From assembly GCA_016703265.1 (NCBI GenBank), contig JADJCK010000001.1, positions 496,001-560,000 on the forward strand: a stretch of DNA of 64,000 nucleotides, given 5' to 3'. The notes below the pieces were generated by a model. It made no database searches. It saw nothing but the letters and a program-made list of their open reading frames with translations, and was not told the DNA's origin. Source of the DNA: a bacterium (GTDB lineage: Bacteria; Krumholzibacteriota; Krumholzibacteriia; LZORAL124-64-63). Positions 35,897-44,458 of the stretch are shown here, in pieces. Position numbers and translations under genes: made by a program. Every line of letters begins with the position of its first letter. Positions within the stretch are counted from its first letter, which is position 1.

Positions 35897-37408
35897 TCAG
35901 CAGTTGCAGGGACCCAGCCAGCGCAGGTCCGGGTCACGCGCGGCGCGCGCCTCGTCCATGCGCCCGACCGGCGTGTGGTGCGGCGCCCCGTGCAGCAGGT
36001 CGGGGTCGGTCTCGGCCTCGTGGCGGATCTGCTTCATCACGGTGACGAAGCGGTCCAGGCTCTCACGCGACTCGGTCTCGGTCGGCTCGACCATGAACGC
36101 CTCTTCGACGATCAACGGGAAGTAGACCGTGGGCGCGTGCATGCCGTAGTCGAGCAGGCGCTTGGCGATATCCAGCGTGCGCACGCCGAAATCGTTCTTC
36201 CAGCCGCGGCCCGTGGCCACGAACTCGTGCAGGCAGCCTTCGCTGTGCTCGATCTCGATGACGTCCTTCAGCTGGTGCTTCAGGTAGTTGGCGTTGAGCA
36301 CCGCGCACTCGGTCACGCGCTTGAGGCCGTCGCGCCCGTTGCGCAGGATGTACGCCAGCGCCCGCAGGCACACGCCCACGTTGCCGAAGTAGGCGTGGAT
36401 GGCGGTGTCGTCGGTGCCCGGCATGCGCTCGAGCGTGAACGTGCCGTCGGCCTTCTGCGCGATGCGCGGCCCCGGCAGGAACGGCACCAGGTCGGGCGCC
36501 ACGCAGATCGGGCCCGCGCCCGGTCCCCCGCCGCCGTGCGGCGTGCTCATCGTCTTGTGCAGGTTCATGTGCACGACGTCGAAGCCCATGTCGCCCGGGC
36601 GCGCCTTGCCCAGGATGGCATTGAGGTTCGCACCGTCCATGTAGAGACGGCCGCCCGCCGCGTGCACGATCCGCGACACCTCGGCGATGTCGTTCTCGAA
36701 CAACCCCAGCGTGTTGGGGTTGGTGATCATGATGCCGGCGGTCTTCGGGCCCACGGCGGCCTTCAACGCCTCGAGGTCGATGCGGCCGTCGGGCCGCGAG
36801 GCGATGGTGCGGGGCGTCAGGCTCATGATCGCGACGCTGGCCGGGTTCGTGCCGTGCGCCGAGTCGGGGATCAGGATTTCTGTCCGTTCAGTGTCGCCGC
36901 GCGACTGGTGCCAGGCACGGATGACCAGCATGCCCAGGTACTCGCCCTGCGCGCCGGCGGCCGGCATCAGGCTGCAGCCGGCAAACCCGGTGATCTCGCA
37001 GAGCGCCTTCTCCAGGTGCAGCAGCGCCGCCAGCAGACCCTGGATGTCCGCGACGTCCTGCTCGGGGTGCAGGTCGGCCAGCCCGGGCATGGCCGCCACC
37101 TGCTCGTTCAGGCGCGGGTTGTACTTCATCGTGCAGCTGCCGAGCGGGTACATGCCGCGCTCGATGTGGTGGTTGAGGTTCGAGAGCGCCGTGAAGTGGC
37201 GCATCACCTCGGGCTCGCTGAGGGCGGGAAAGTCGGCCGGGGCCGCACGACGTGCGCTGGCCGGAAGCTCGGGCGCCGGGGCGCCCTCCCAGCGGGCGAA
37301 CGTGAGCCCGCGCCGCCCGGGACCGCCCTTGTCGAACATCGAGCCCGGCAGTTCGCTCAGCCAGTGGCCGGCCACTTCGCGGGCGCCGCTCTTGATTTCG
37401 TCGGCCAT
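35897..37408 (-). CDS. gcvPB: Glycine dehydrogenase (decarboxylating) subunit 2
   Basis: GcvPB forms, with GcvPA, the two-subunit P-protein that decarboxylates glycine and loads aminomethyl onto lipoyl-GcvH. The 503-residue product carries the pyridoxal-phosphate lysine in MNLHKTMSTPHGGGGPGAGP. GTNPASVAIMS, MITNPNTLGLFE and MDGANLNAILG are also conserved. The ATG at 37408 overlaps the gcvPA stop (TGATG); a GTG one codon earlier is an alternative. The C-terminus CNC is Cys-rich. Confidence 0.96.
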   Translation of the reverse strand: MADEIKSGAREVAGHWLSELPGSMFDKGGPGRRGLTFARWEGAPAPELPASARRAAPADFPALSEPEVMRHFTALSNLNHHIERGMYPLGSCTMKYNPRLNEQVAAMPGLADLHPEQDVADIQGLLAALLHLEKALCEITGFAGCSLMPAAGAQGEYLGMLVIRAWHQSRGDTERTEILIPDSAHGTNPASVAIMSLTPRTIASRPDGRIDLEALKAAVGPKTAGIMITNPNTLGLFENDIAEVSRIVHAAGGRLYMDGANLNAILGKARPGDMGFDVVHMNLHKTMSTPHGGGGPGAGPICVAPDLVPFLPGPRIAQKADGTFTLERMPGTDDTAIHAYFGNVGVCLRALAYILRNGRDGLKRVTECAVLNANYLKHQLKDVIEIEHSEGCLHEFVATGRGWKNDFGVRTLDIAKRLLDYGMHAPTVYFPLIVEEAFMVEPTETESRESLDRFVTVMKQIRHEAETDPDLLHGAPHHTPVGRMDEARAARDPDLRWLGPCNC

Positions 37409-38775
37409 CACTTGCCCTTCCCGGCGCCGGCGGCGAACTCCGCCAGCAGCTCCGCATACTGGTCGATCTGGGCCAGCGACCGTTTCTCCGTCACGGCCAC
37501 CAGCAGGTCGTTGGGCCCGCAGCCGGCCACCCCGTCCACCGGGATGCCGGCCAGCACGCCGCGTGTCCGCGCGAAGGCGCGGAAGGCGGCCGCCGAACCG
37601 GGCAGGCGCAGCACCGTCTCGTTGAAGACCGGCCCGTCAAACGGGATCGAGACGCCCGGCACCGCCACGGCGCGGGACCGCAGCGCCTCGATGCGCGCGC
37701 GGTTCGCCTCGCCCAGTGCGGCCAGGCCGCCGGCCCCGAGCATGGCCAGGTAGATGGTGGCCCGCATCATGTTCAGGCCCTGGTTGCTGCAGATGTTGCT
37801 CGTGGCCTTCTCGCGGCGGATATGCTGCTCGCGCGTCTGCAGCGTGAGCACGTAGCCGTTCTGGCCGCGGCTGTCCACCGTGCGCCCCACCACACGCCCG
37901 GGAATGCGGCGCTTGTGTTCGTCGGTGCACGACAGGAAGCCGAGCAGCGGCCCGCCCCAGCCGCAGGGAATGCCGAAGGGCTGCGCCTCGCCCACGGCCA
38001 GTTCGGCGCCGTACTCGCCCGGCGTCTTCAGCAGCGACAGGCTGACCGGGTTCACGGCAGCCACGACCACGGCCCCGGCCGCCTTCGCCACCGCCGACAG
38101 TTCGTCGACCGGCTCGACCAGGCCCAGGTAGTTCGGGTTCGGCACCACGAAGGCCGCCGCCGGCGCGGCGTCGAGCACCTTGCGCAGCCCGTCGATGTCG
38201 GTGGTGCCGTGACGGCCCACAGGCGCCTCGGCAACCTGCACGCCCGAGCCGCGCATCGAGGTGCGCACTACGCGCGCCCAGCGCGGGTTCAGCGTGGCCG
38301 GCAGCACGACCAGCGGGCGACGCTTCGCCGACACGGCCACGGCCACGGCCTCGGCCAGCGCCGTGGCGCCGTCGTACATGCTCGCGTTGGCCACGGCCAG
38401 GCCCGTCAGGCGGCAGACGAACGTCTGCCATTCGTAGATGGCCTGCAGCGTGCCCTGCGAAACCTCGGGCTGGTACGGCGTGTATGCGGTGAGGAACTCG
38501 CTGCGCGAGACCAGCGCGTCGATGACCGCGGGGATCACCGAGTCGTAGACGCCGCCGCCCAGGTAACTGACCAGCTCGCCCTGCCCGTGGTTGGCGGCGG
38601 CGGCGCAGCGGAACCAGCCGCGCACCTCCTCCTCGCTCAGGCCCAGGGGCAGGTCGAGGTCGCGGCCGAGCCGCACATTCGCGGGCAGGTGGGAGAACAG
38701 CTGCTCGATGCTGTCCAGTCCCATCACCGCGAGCATCTGGCGGATGTCTTCATCCGCATGCGGAACGTAGGGCAT
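37408..38775 (-). CDS. gcvPA: Glycine dehydrogenase (decarboxylating) subunit 1
   Basis: The 455-residue subunit pairs with GcvPB. It opens MPYVPHADEDIRQML, the usual GcvPA start, and shows YTPYQPEVSQGTLQAIYEWQT, NASMYDGATALAEA and FGIPCGWGGPLLGFLS. The ATG at 38775 lies 8 bases after gcvH; a longer upstream frame lies in gcvH and is rejected. Split P-proteins are typical of many bacteria outside Proteobacteria. Confidence 0.96.
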   Translation of the reverse strand: MPYVPHADEDIRQMLAVMGLDSIEQLFSHLPANVRLGRDLDLPLGLSEEEVRGWFRCAAAANHGQGELVSYLGGGVYDSVIPAVIDALVSRSEFLTAYTPYQPEVSQGTLQAIYEWQTFVCRLTGLAVANASMYDGATALAEAVAVAVSAKRRPLVVLPATLNPRWARVVRTSMRGSGVQVAEAPVGRHGTTDIDGLRKVLDAAPAAAFVVPNPNYLGLVEPVDELSAVAKAAGAVVVAAVNPVSLSLLKTPGEYGAELAVGEAQPFGIPCGWGGPLLGFLSCTDEHKRRIPGRVVGRTVDSRGQNGYVLTLQTREQHIRREKATSNICSNQGLNMMRATIYLAMLGAGGLAALGEANRARIEALRSRAVAVPGVSIPFDGPVFNETVLRLPGSAAAFRAFARTRGVLAGIPVDGVAGCGPNDLLVAVTEKRSLAQIDQYAELLAEFAAGAGKGK

Positions 38776-38782
38776 GCCCTGG

Positions 38783-39160
38783 TCAGCCTCCCAGCAGTTC
38801 GCCGTAAGCGCCGGCGTCCAGCAGAGCATCGATCTCGGCCGGCGCGCTCAGCTTGACCTTCACGAGCCAGCCCTTGCCGAACGGGTCGCCGTTCAACAGT
38901 TCGGGGCTGGCCGTCACGTCGTCGTTCACCGCGACGATCTCGCCCGACACGGGCAGGTACAGGTCGGCCACGGCCTTCACCGATTCGATGGTGCCGACGG
39001 GATCGCCCTGCTTGAACTTCGAACCCACGGCGGGCAGCTCGACGAACACGATGTCGCCCAGCTCGTGCGCCGCGAACTCGGTCACGCCGACGGTGCCGTT
39101 GCCGCCGTCGACCAGGATCCATTCGTGTTCCTGCGTGTACTTGCGGTCTGCGGGTACCAT
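38783..39160 (-). CDS. gcvH: Glycine cleavage system H protein
   Basis: GcvH shuttles the aminomethyl group on a swinging lipoyl arm. The 125-residue sequence has HEWILV, VGVTEFAAHELGDIVFVELP and the lipoylation site ESVKAVADLYLP, with the modified Lys near residue 62. GGAGG precedes the ATG. It sits between gcvT and gcvPA in the operon, after a spacer made mostly of a 19-base tandem repeat. Confidence 0.97.
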   Translation of the reverse strand: MVPADRKYTQEHEWILVDGGNGTVGVTEFAAHELGDIVFVELPAVGSKFKQGDPVGTIESVKAVADLYLPVSGEIVAVNDDVTASPELLNGDPFGKGWLVKVKLSAPAEIDALLDAGAYGELLGG

Positions 39161-39180
39161 GTGGTGCCTCCTGCCAAGGG

Positions 39181-39248
39181 TTGCCGGTCAGTTAAACGGT
39201 TGCCGGTCAGTTCAACGGTTGCCGGTCAGTTCAACGGCTGCCGGTCAG
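39181..39248. repeat. 19-base tandem repeat (3.6 copies) ending in the gcvT stop codon
   Basis: Units run 39181-39199, 39200-39218 and 39219-39237, each ttgccggtcagttcaacgg with one change in the first, plus a partial unit 39238-39248. The partial unit contains the gcvT TGA (39245-39247). The array fills most of the gcvT-gcvH spacer. Confidence 0.95.
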
Positions 39249-40393
39249 GGCAGCTTGCGCTCGGCCCGCGGGTCGCCCTTGACGCGCGCCGAAAGGAACG
39301 GGAATGCGGTGGTGCGCGCCTCGACGCCCTTGCCGCGGATGTCGATCATGACCTCGCCCGCGGGCACGGCCGTCTCGACCAGCGCCAGCGCGAGCGGCTT
39401 CTTCAGCGTGGGGCTGAACGTGCCGCTGGTGACGTAGCCGACATCGCGCCCCTGCCACAGCACGCGGGCGTCCTGCCGCGCGATGCCGCGGCCGGTCACT
39501 TCAAGGCACACCAGCTTGCGCGGCACGCCGGCAGCCTGCTGCGCGCGCAGGGCCTCAAGGCCGGTGAAGGCTTCCTTCTTCAGCTTGACGGCCCAGCCGA
39601 TGCCGGCTTCCAGCGGGGTGATGTCCTCGCCCAGCTCGTGGCCGTACAGGCAGTAGCAGACCTCGAAGCGCAGCGTATCGCGCGCCGCCAGCCCGATGGG
39701 CGCCACGCCCAGGTCGGCGCCGCGAACCATCAGCTCTTCCCAGACGGCCAGCGCGTCGGCGTTGGGCAGGTACAGCTCGTAGCCGTGTTCGCCGGTGTAG
39801 CCGGTGCGCGAGACGATCCACTCGCCGGTCACGCCGGGGCAGGTGAAGGCCGTGTAGAAGTCGAGTGCGGCGATGTCGTCGCGCAGGTTGGCCAGCCTGG
39901 CCAGGCGTCCCATCAGCTCGCGGCTGTCGGGGCCCTGCACGGCGATGAGCGCCGTGGCCTCGCTGCGGTCGTCCATCTTCACGCCGGTGGCCGGCAGGTG
40001 CTTCTTCAGCCAGGCGGCGATCTTGTCGTGGTTCGCCGCGTTGCAGACCACCAGCCAGTTCTCGGCGCCCAGGCGGTAGATGAGCATGTCGTCGAGCACG
40101 CCGCCGTCGGCCTTGCACATGGCGTTGTAGACGACCTTGCCCACCGGGCCACCGGCCACGCGGTTGGTGACCAGCGAGTCCAGCCAGGCTTCGGCCCCGG
40201 GGCCGTCAACGAAGATCTCGCCCATGTGGGTGATGTCGAAGAGGCCGACGCGTTCGCGCACGGCTGCGTGCTCGGCAAGCACGCCTTCGTATTGGACCGG
40301 CATCTCATAGCCGGCGTACGGCACCATCTTGGCGCCCTTGGCGCGGTGCCAGGCAGTCAACGGGGTGGTCTTGAGGCCCGCCAGATCGTCCAC
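39245..40393 (-). CDS. gcvT: Glycine cleavage system T protein (aminomethyltransferase)
   Basis: GcvT releases ammonia from aminomethyl-GcvH and passes the one-carbon unit to tetrahydrofolate. The 382-residue protein shows LTAWHRAKGAKMVPYAGYEMPVQY in shortened form near the N-terminus, then LFDITHMGEI, QGPDSRELM and SRTGYTGEHGYELYLP, all in family order. The start is GTG with GGAG upstream. It is the first gene of gcvT-gcvH-gcvPA-gcvPB-lipoyl transferase. I found no recognisable glycine riboswitch in the 160-base leader. Confidence 0.95.
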   Translation of the reverse strand: MDDLAGLKTTPLTAWHRAKGAKMVPYAGYEMPVQYEGVLAEHAAVRERVGLFDITHMGEIFVDGPGAEAWLDSLVTNRVAGGPVGKVVYNAMCKADGGVLDDMLIYRLGAENWLVVCNAANHDKIAAWLKKHLPATGVKMDDRSEATALIAVQGPDSRELMGRLARLANLRDDIAALDFYTAFTCPGVTGEWIVSRTGYTGEHGYELYLPNADALAVWEELMVRGADLGVAPIGLAARDTLRFEVCYCLYGHELGEDITPLEAGIGWAVKLKKEAFTGLEALRAQQAAGVPRKLVCLEVTGRGIARQDARVLWQGRDVGYVTSGTFSPTLKKPLALALVETAVPAGEVMIDIRGKGVEARTTAFPFLSARVKGDPRAERKLP

Positions 40394-40458
40394 GGTAACT
40401 TCTCCAGGGCTGGAGCGCGGATTCGGGTCGGCGCCGGAACGGCGCGGCCGGCCGGACC

Positions 40459-40486
40459 AATCTAAGCTGCGGCGGGGGCGCGAACA
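40459..40486 (-). promoter_or_regulatory. Weak candidate promoter for the gcv operon
   Basis: On the minus strand TTGTTC and TTAGAT are 16 bases apart, about 65 bases before the gcvT GTG. The match is moderate. Confidence 0.35.
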
Positions 40487-40525
40487 AGCGAATCCGCAGG
40501 AGGCGCTTCCGGCCCGGGGAACCCG

Positions 40526-40571
40526 GCGTTTCTACCCCGGCAAACCCCGCGCTTCTACCCCAGCAAACCCC
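40526..40571. repeat. 23-base tandem duplication covering the uvrA stop codon
   Basis: Two adjacent 23-base copies (40526-40548 and 40549-40571) agree at 21 positions. The second includes the last uvrA codons and its TAG (40555-40557); the first repeats the TAG just past the gene. Confidence 0.92.
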
Positions 40572-43419
40572 GCAACATGGCCCCGGTATACGACCCGGCG
40601 CAGGCCGCCACGTCGGCCACGCTGCCCTGGGCCACCAGCCGTCCCCCGCCCGCGCCGCCCTCGGGCCCCAGGTCGATCACATGGTCGGCCCGGCGGATGA
40701 CCTCGCCGTTGTGCTCGATGACGACCACCGTGTTGCCGTGCTCCAGCAGCTTGGCAAGGACGGCCAGCAGCCGGTCGACGTCACAGAAGTGCAGGCCCGT
40801 GGTGGGCTCGTCGAGGATGTAGACGGTGTGCCGCTGCCCCCCGCGGGCCAGTTCGCGCACCAGCTTCAGGCGCTGCGCCTCGCCGCCCGAGAGCGTGCCG
40901 CCGGACTGCCCCAGTCGCAGGTAGTCGAGGCCCACGCCGTGCATCACGTCGAGCACGCGACGGCAGGCCGGGATGTTGGAGAGCTCCTCGCGCGCACGCG
41001 AGACCGGCATGTCGAGAAAGTCGGCGATGTTGTGGCCCTTGAAGTGGACCTCGAGCGTCTCGCGGTCGAAGCGCCGGCCGCCGCACTCCTCGCAGGGGAT
41101 CTCGACGTCGGGCAGGAAGTCCATGGTCAGGCGACGCACGCCGGCGCCTTCGCAGACCCGGCAGCGGCCGCCGTCGGTATTGAAGCTGAAGCGACCGGCG
41201 CCGTAGCCCCGCATGCGCGACAGCGTGGTCTGCGCGAACACCGGGCGCAGGTGGTTGTAGAGCCCGGTGTAGGTGGCGGGCGTGGAACGCGGCGAGCGCC
41301 CGATGGGCGACTGGTCGACCAGCACCACGCTGTGCACCTCGTCGTCGCCCTCGATGGCGTCGAACGGCGCCGGATCGCGCCGCGCCCCGTTCTTACGCGC
41401 GGCGAGCGAACGGTACAGCGTCTCGTGCACCGCCGTACTCTTGCCCGAGCCCGAGACGCCGGTCACCACGGTGAGACGGCCGAGCGGGAACTCCAGATCG
41501 ATGCCCTGCAGGTTGCGCCCGCGCAGCCCGCGCAGCTTCAGCAGGTGGTCGGAAGGCGAGCGGCCGGTCAGCGGCTCGGCCGGCCCCTTTCCCACGCGGC
41601 CGGCCAGGTAGTCGCCGGTGGGCGAACCCGGGGTGTTCGAGACCTCGGCCACGGTACCCTGCGCCATGAGACGGCCGCCGTGCTCGCCGGCGCCCGGCCC
41701 CAGGTCGAGCAGGTGGTCGGCCGCCAGCATCACGTCGCGATCGTGCTCCACCACCACCACCGAGTTGCCGCGGTCGCGCAGCGCGCGCAGGGTCTCGATC
41801 AGGCGGCCGATGTCGCGGTGATGCAGGCCCACGCTCGGCTCGTCGAGGATGTAGAGCACACCGCGCAGCTGCGACCCCACCTGGGTGGCCAGCCGCACGC
41901 GCTGCCCCTCGCCGCCCGAGAGCGTCGAGGTGCCGCGCGCCAGCGACAGGTAGCTGACGCCCACCTTCAGCAGGAAGTGCAGGCGGTGCCGGATCTGCTC
42001 GAGCACCGGGCCCGACACCAGCTTGTCGCGTTCGCCGGTGAACTCGAGGCCCGCCACCCACTCGCTGAAGGCGTCGAGCGTGAGGGCCGCCGCCTGCCCG
42101 ATGTGCAGGCCGCCCACATGCACGTTGAGGGCTTCGGACCGCAGGCGATGGCCGCCGCACGCCGTGCACGGCTGCTCGGTCATCATCTTCTCGAGCGACT
42201 GCCGGATCTTCTCGGACTTGGTCTCGCGATGGCGGCGCACCAGCTCGGGCACCAGGCCTTCCCAGTCGCGCAGGAAGGCGTTGTAGTTCTTGTGCGGGCG
42301 CAGTTCCTTGACCAGCGGCGGCGTCAACCCGAAGAGCAGCGCATTGCGCACCTTCAGCGGCAGGTCGCGCCAGGGCGCGTCGAGGTCGGCGTCGAGCGCC
42401 ACGGCCAGCGCCTCGCACTGCACGTAAAGCCAGTTCGCGGGCTTGCCCTTGAGGAAGGCCACGGCGCCGTCGCGCAGCGAGATCGACTCGTCCGGCACCA
42501 CCGCCTCGGGCCGGATGGTGCGCAGCGAGCCCAGCCCGTTGCAGTCGGGGCACGAGCCGGCCGGCGAGTTGAACGAGAACAGGCGCGGCTCGGGCGACGG
42601 GAAACCGCGACCGCAGCCGGGACACGACGACTGCTTGCTGTACCAGGTCTCGCGTTCGCCGGCGCGCACGATGACCGTGCCTTCGCCGAGCGCGGCCGCC
42701 GCATCGAGCGCGGTGCGCAGGCGGTCGGCCACGCCGGGCCGCCAGACCAGGCCGTCCACCACCACGGCGATGTCGTGCGCCTTGCCCTTGGCCAGCTTCG
42801 GGTCGTCGTCCAGTTCGCACATCTCGCCGTCGATCAGCGCGCGCACGTAGCCCTGCCGCGACAGGTCGGCCAGCAGCTGCTTGTGCTCACCCTTGCGGCC
42901 GCGCACCACCGGGGCCAGCAGGTAGATGCGCGTGCCCTCGGGCAGGGCGGCGATCTCGTCGCCGATGTCCGACAGCGGCCGCCCGCTGGCCGGCACCTCG
43001 CAGTCGGGACAGTTCACGACGCCGCAGCGCGCGTAGAGCAGGCGCAGGAAATTGTAGATCTCGGTGACCGTGCCCACGGTCGAGCGCGGGCTGCGCCCGA
43101 GCCCCTTCTGGTCGATGGCCAGGGCCGGCGACAGCCCGTCGATGCGGTCGACGTCGGGCTTGGCCAGCTGGTCGAGGAACTGGTGCGCGTACGAGGAGAG
43201 GCTCTCGATGTAGCGCCGCTGGCCCTCGGCGTACAGGGTGTCTAACGCCAGCGAAGACTTGCCCGAGCCGCTCGGACCGGTGATGACCACCAGCTGACGC
43301 CGCGGGATCTCCAGATCCAGGTTGCGCAGGTTGTGCACGCGGACGCCCCGCAGGGAGATCACTCCCCACGGGGCTCCGGGCCTGGCCGTCGTGGACTTCG
43401 GGCCGGCGGGTGGCGTCAC
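40555..43419 (-). CDS. uvrA: Excinuclease ABC subunit A
   Basis: UvrA recognises DNA damage and loads UvrB in nucleotide excision repair. The 954-residue protein has two ABC ATPase modules: GPSGSGKSS (about residue 49) with LSGGEGQRVRLATQ, and GVSGSGKST (about 655) with LSGGEAQRLKLVREL. Zinc ligands are in CPGCG...CPDC and CRVCEG...CEECGG. RRYIESLSSYAHQFL and the RSPRSTVGTVTEIYNFLR region, in shortened form, are typical. The start is GTG with GAGGATGG upstream. It follows the cyclophilin gene by 41 bases. Its last codons and stop are inside a 23-base tandem duplication. Confidence 0.96.
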   Translation of the reverse strand: MTPPAGPKSTTARPGAPWGVISLRGVRVHNLRNLDLEIPRRQLVVITGPSGSGKSSLALDTLYAEGQRRYIESLSSYAHQFLDQLAKPDVDRIDGLSPALAIDQKGLGRSPRSTVGTVTEIYNFLRLLYARCGVVNCPDCEVPASGRPLSDIGDEIAALPEGTRIYLLAPVVRGRKGEHKQLLADLSRQGYVRALIDGEMCELDDDPKLAKGKAHDIAVVVDGLVWRPGVADRLRTALDAAAALGEGTVIVRAGERETWYSKQSSCPGCGRGFPSPEPRLFSFNSPAGSCPDCNGLGSLRTIRPEAVVPDESISLRDGAVAFLKGKPANWLYVQCEALAVALDADLDAPWRDLPLKVRNALLFGLTPPLVKELRPHKNYNAFLRDWEGLVPELVRRHRETKSEKIRQSLEKMMTEQPCTACGGHRLRSEALNVHVGGLHIGQAAALTLDAFSEWVAGLEFTGERDKLVSGPVLEQIRHRLHFLLKVGVSYLSLARGTSTLSGGEGQRVRLATQVGSQLRGVLYILDEPSVGLHHRDIGRLIETLRALRDRGNSVVVVEHDRDVMLAADHLLDLGPGAGEHGGRLMAQGTVAEVSNTPGSPTGDYLAGRVGKGPAEPLTGRSPSDHLLKLRGLRGRNLQGIDLEFPLGRLTVVTGVSGSGKSTAVHETLYRSLAARKNGARRDPAPFDAIEGDDEVHSVVLVDQSPIGRSPRSTPATYTGLYNHLRPVFAQTTLSRMRGYGAGRFSFNTDGGRCRVCEGAGVRRLTMDFLPDVEIPCEECGGRRFDRETLEVHFKGHNIADFLDMPVSRAREELSNIPACRRVLDVMHGVGLDYLRLGQSGGTLSGGEAQRLKLVRELARGGQRHTVYILDEPTTGLHFCDVDRLLAVLAKLLEHGNTVVVIEHNGEVIRRADHVIDLGPEGGAGGGRLVAQGSVADVAACAGSYTGAMLRGLLG

Positions 43420-43460
43420 ACGCGCACCATCCTCGGCCGCGTTCGTTTCTACGCGCTTTT

Positions 43461-44231
43461 TCAGCGGACGTCCTTCAGGTTCGCGGGCAGGGCGTCCCAG
43501 GCGGCGCGTTCGGCCGCGGTCAGTCCGGCGGTGCCGTCGATGACGAATGCCGAGATCTGGATCGGGATAGCGGGCGCATCGCGTCCGGCAGCGGGATTCT
43601 TCTCCGCCGAGACGATCTTGTCGGCGACATCCATGCCGGTCACGACGTGACCGAAGAGGGTGTACTTGCCGTCGAGGGCCGGCGTGTCGGCCACGCAGAT
43701 GAAGAACTGGCTGCCGGCCGAGTCGACGTCGGGGCCGCGGGCCATGCTCAGCGAGCCGCGCACGTGCTTCACCTTGGTCGAGAACTCGGCCTTGAGGCGG
43801 GCAGCACCTTCGAGCCCGGCGTAGCCCTTGGCACCCAGCACCTCGCCCGCCTTCTGCACCGCCTGGTACTCGGCGTCGGTCAGCACGTCGCGCACGGTGG
43901 GACCACCCATGCCGTCGTTGCGCGGGTCGTCGTCCTTGCTGTTCGGATCGCCGCCCTGGATGACGAAGCCGGGCACGATGCGATGGAAGCGGGTGCCGTT
44001 GAAGAACCCGGTGGAAGCAAGGTGCCTGAAGTTGGCCACGTGGTTCGGGGCCAGGCCGGGATAGAACACCAGCAGGATGTCGCCGGCCTCGGTCTGCAGG
44101 CGGACGAACTGCGGCGAGGCGCCGGCAGCCGGGGCCGCCGAGACGTCAGTCGGCAAAACGGCAGCCGCCACGCAGGCAACCGTCAACGACAGGACCAGCA
44201 GGGCGCGAAACACATTCGGAACGGGACGCAT
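43461..44231 (-). CDS. Cyclophilin-type peptidyl-prolyl isomerase, exported
   Basis: The 256-residue protein has a signal peptide (FRALLVLSLTVACVAAAVLPTDVSA, shortened) and a cyclophilin fold with FRHLASTGFFNGTRFHRIVPGFVIQGGDP in core form, SQFFICV and LDGKYTLFGHV. The Arg/Phe/Gln catalytic pattern is present. It should catalyse proline isomerisation during folding in the periplasm. GGAGG precedes the ATG at 44231. An insertion around residues 95-150 (DVLTDAEYQAVQKAGEVLG) enlarges one loop, as in several FCB homologues. Confidence 0.93.
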   Translation of the reverse strand: MRPVPNVFRALLVLSLTVACVAAAVLPTDVSAAPAAGASPQFVRLQTEAGDILLVFYPGLAPNHVANFRHLASTGFFNGTRFHRIVPGFVIQGGDPNSKDDDPRNDGMGGPTVRDVLTDAEYQAVQKAGEVLGAKGYAGLEGAARLKAEFSTKVKHVRGSLSMARGPDVDSAGSQFFICVADTPALDGKYTLFGHVVTGMDVADKIVSAEKNPAAGRDAPAIPIQISAFVIDGTAGLTAAERAAWDALPANLKDVR

Positions 44232-44247
44232 GGTGCCTCCGGAAGTC

Positions 44248-44267
44248 GCGGCCGCCGCGGCGGCCGC
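44248..44267. other. Perfect 20-base GC palindrome in the cyclophilin leader
   Basis: The stretch is identical to its own reverse complement over all 20 bases and contains two GCGGCCGC octamers. It ends 17 bases before the cyclophilin ATG. It may be an operator or an mRNA stem near the ribosome site. Confidence 0.6.
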
Positions 44268-44385
44268 TCTGTCTGGGGTGATGCAGGGCCGGAAACGATT
44301 CGTAACACCGGGGCCGCGTTGCCGGTTCCCCGACCGACCCCCGATGATAAGCAGCCGCGGCGCGGACGGCCACCCCGGGAAACGG

Positions 44386-44414
44386 GCAGCCCCCCGGGAA
44401 GGCCGGGGGGCTGC
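44386..44414 (-). terminator. Terminator of the ktrB-ktrA operon
   Basis: GCAGCCCCCC and GGGGGGCTGC form a perfect 10-bp stem with a 9-base loop, followed on the minus strand by CGTTTCCC. It begins 45 bases past the ktrA stop. Confidence 0.7.
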
Positions 44415-44458
44415 GCCACTGTCAGGTTCGCGGCCCGGCGAAAGCCGCGCGTTGGGCA

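Noticed and set aside
39181..39248. CRISPR array
   Set aside because: Units are contiguous 19-mers with no spacers, and no cas genes are present.
40394..40554. Glycine riboswitch ahead of gcvT
   Set aside because: I looked for the conserved paired aptamer cores and saw no convincing match; the leader is short.
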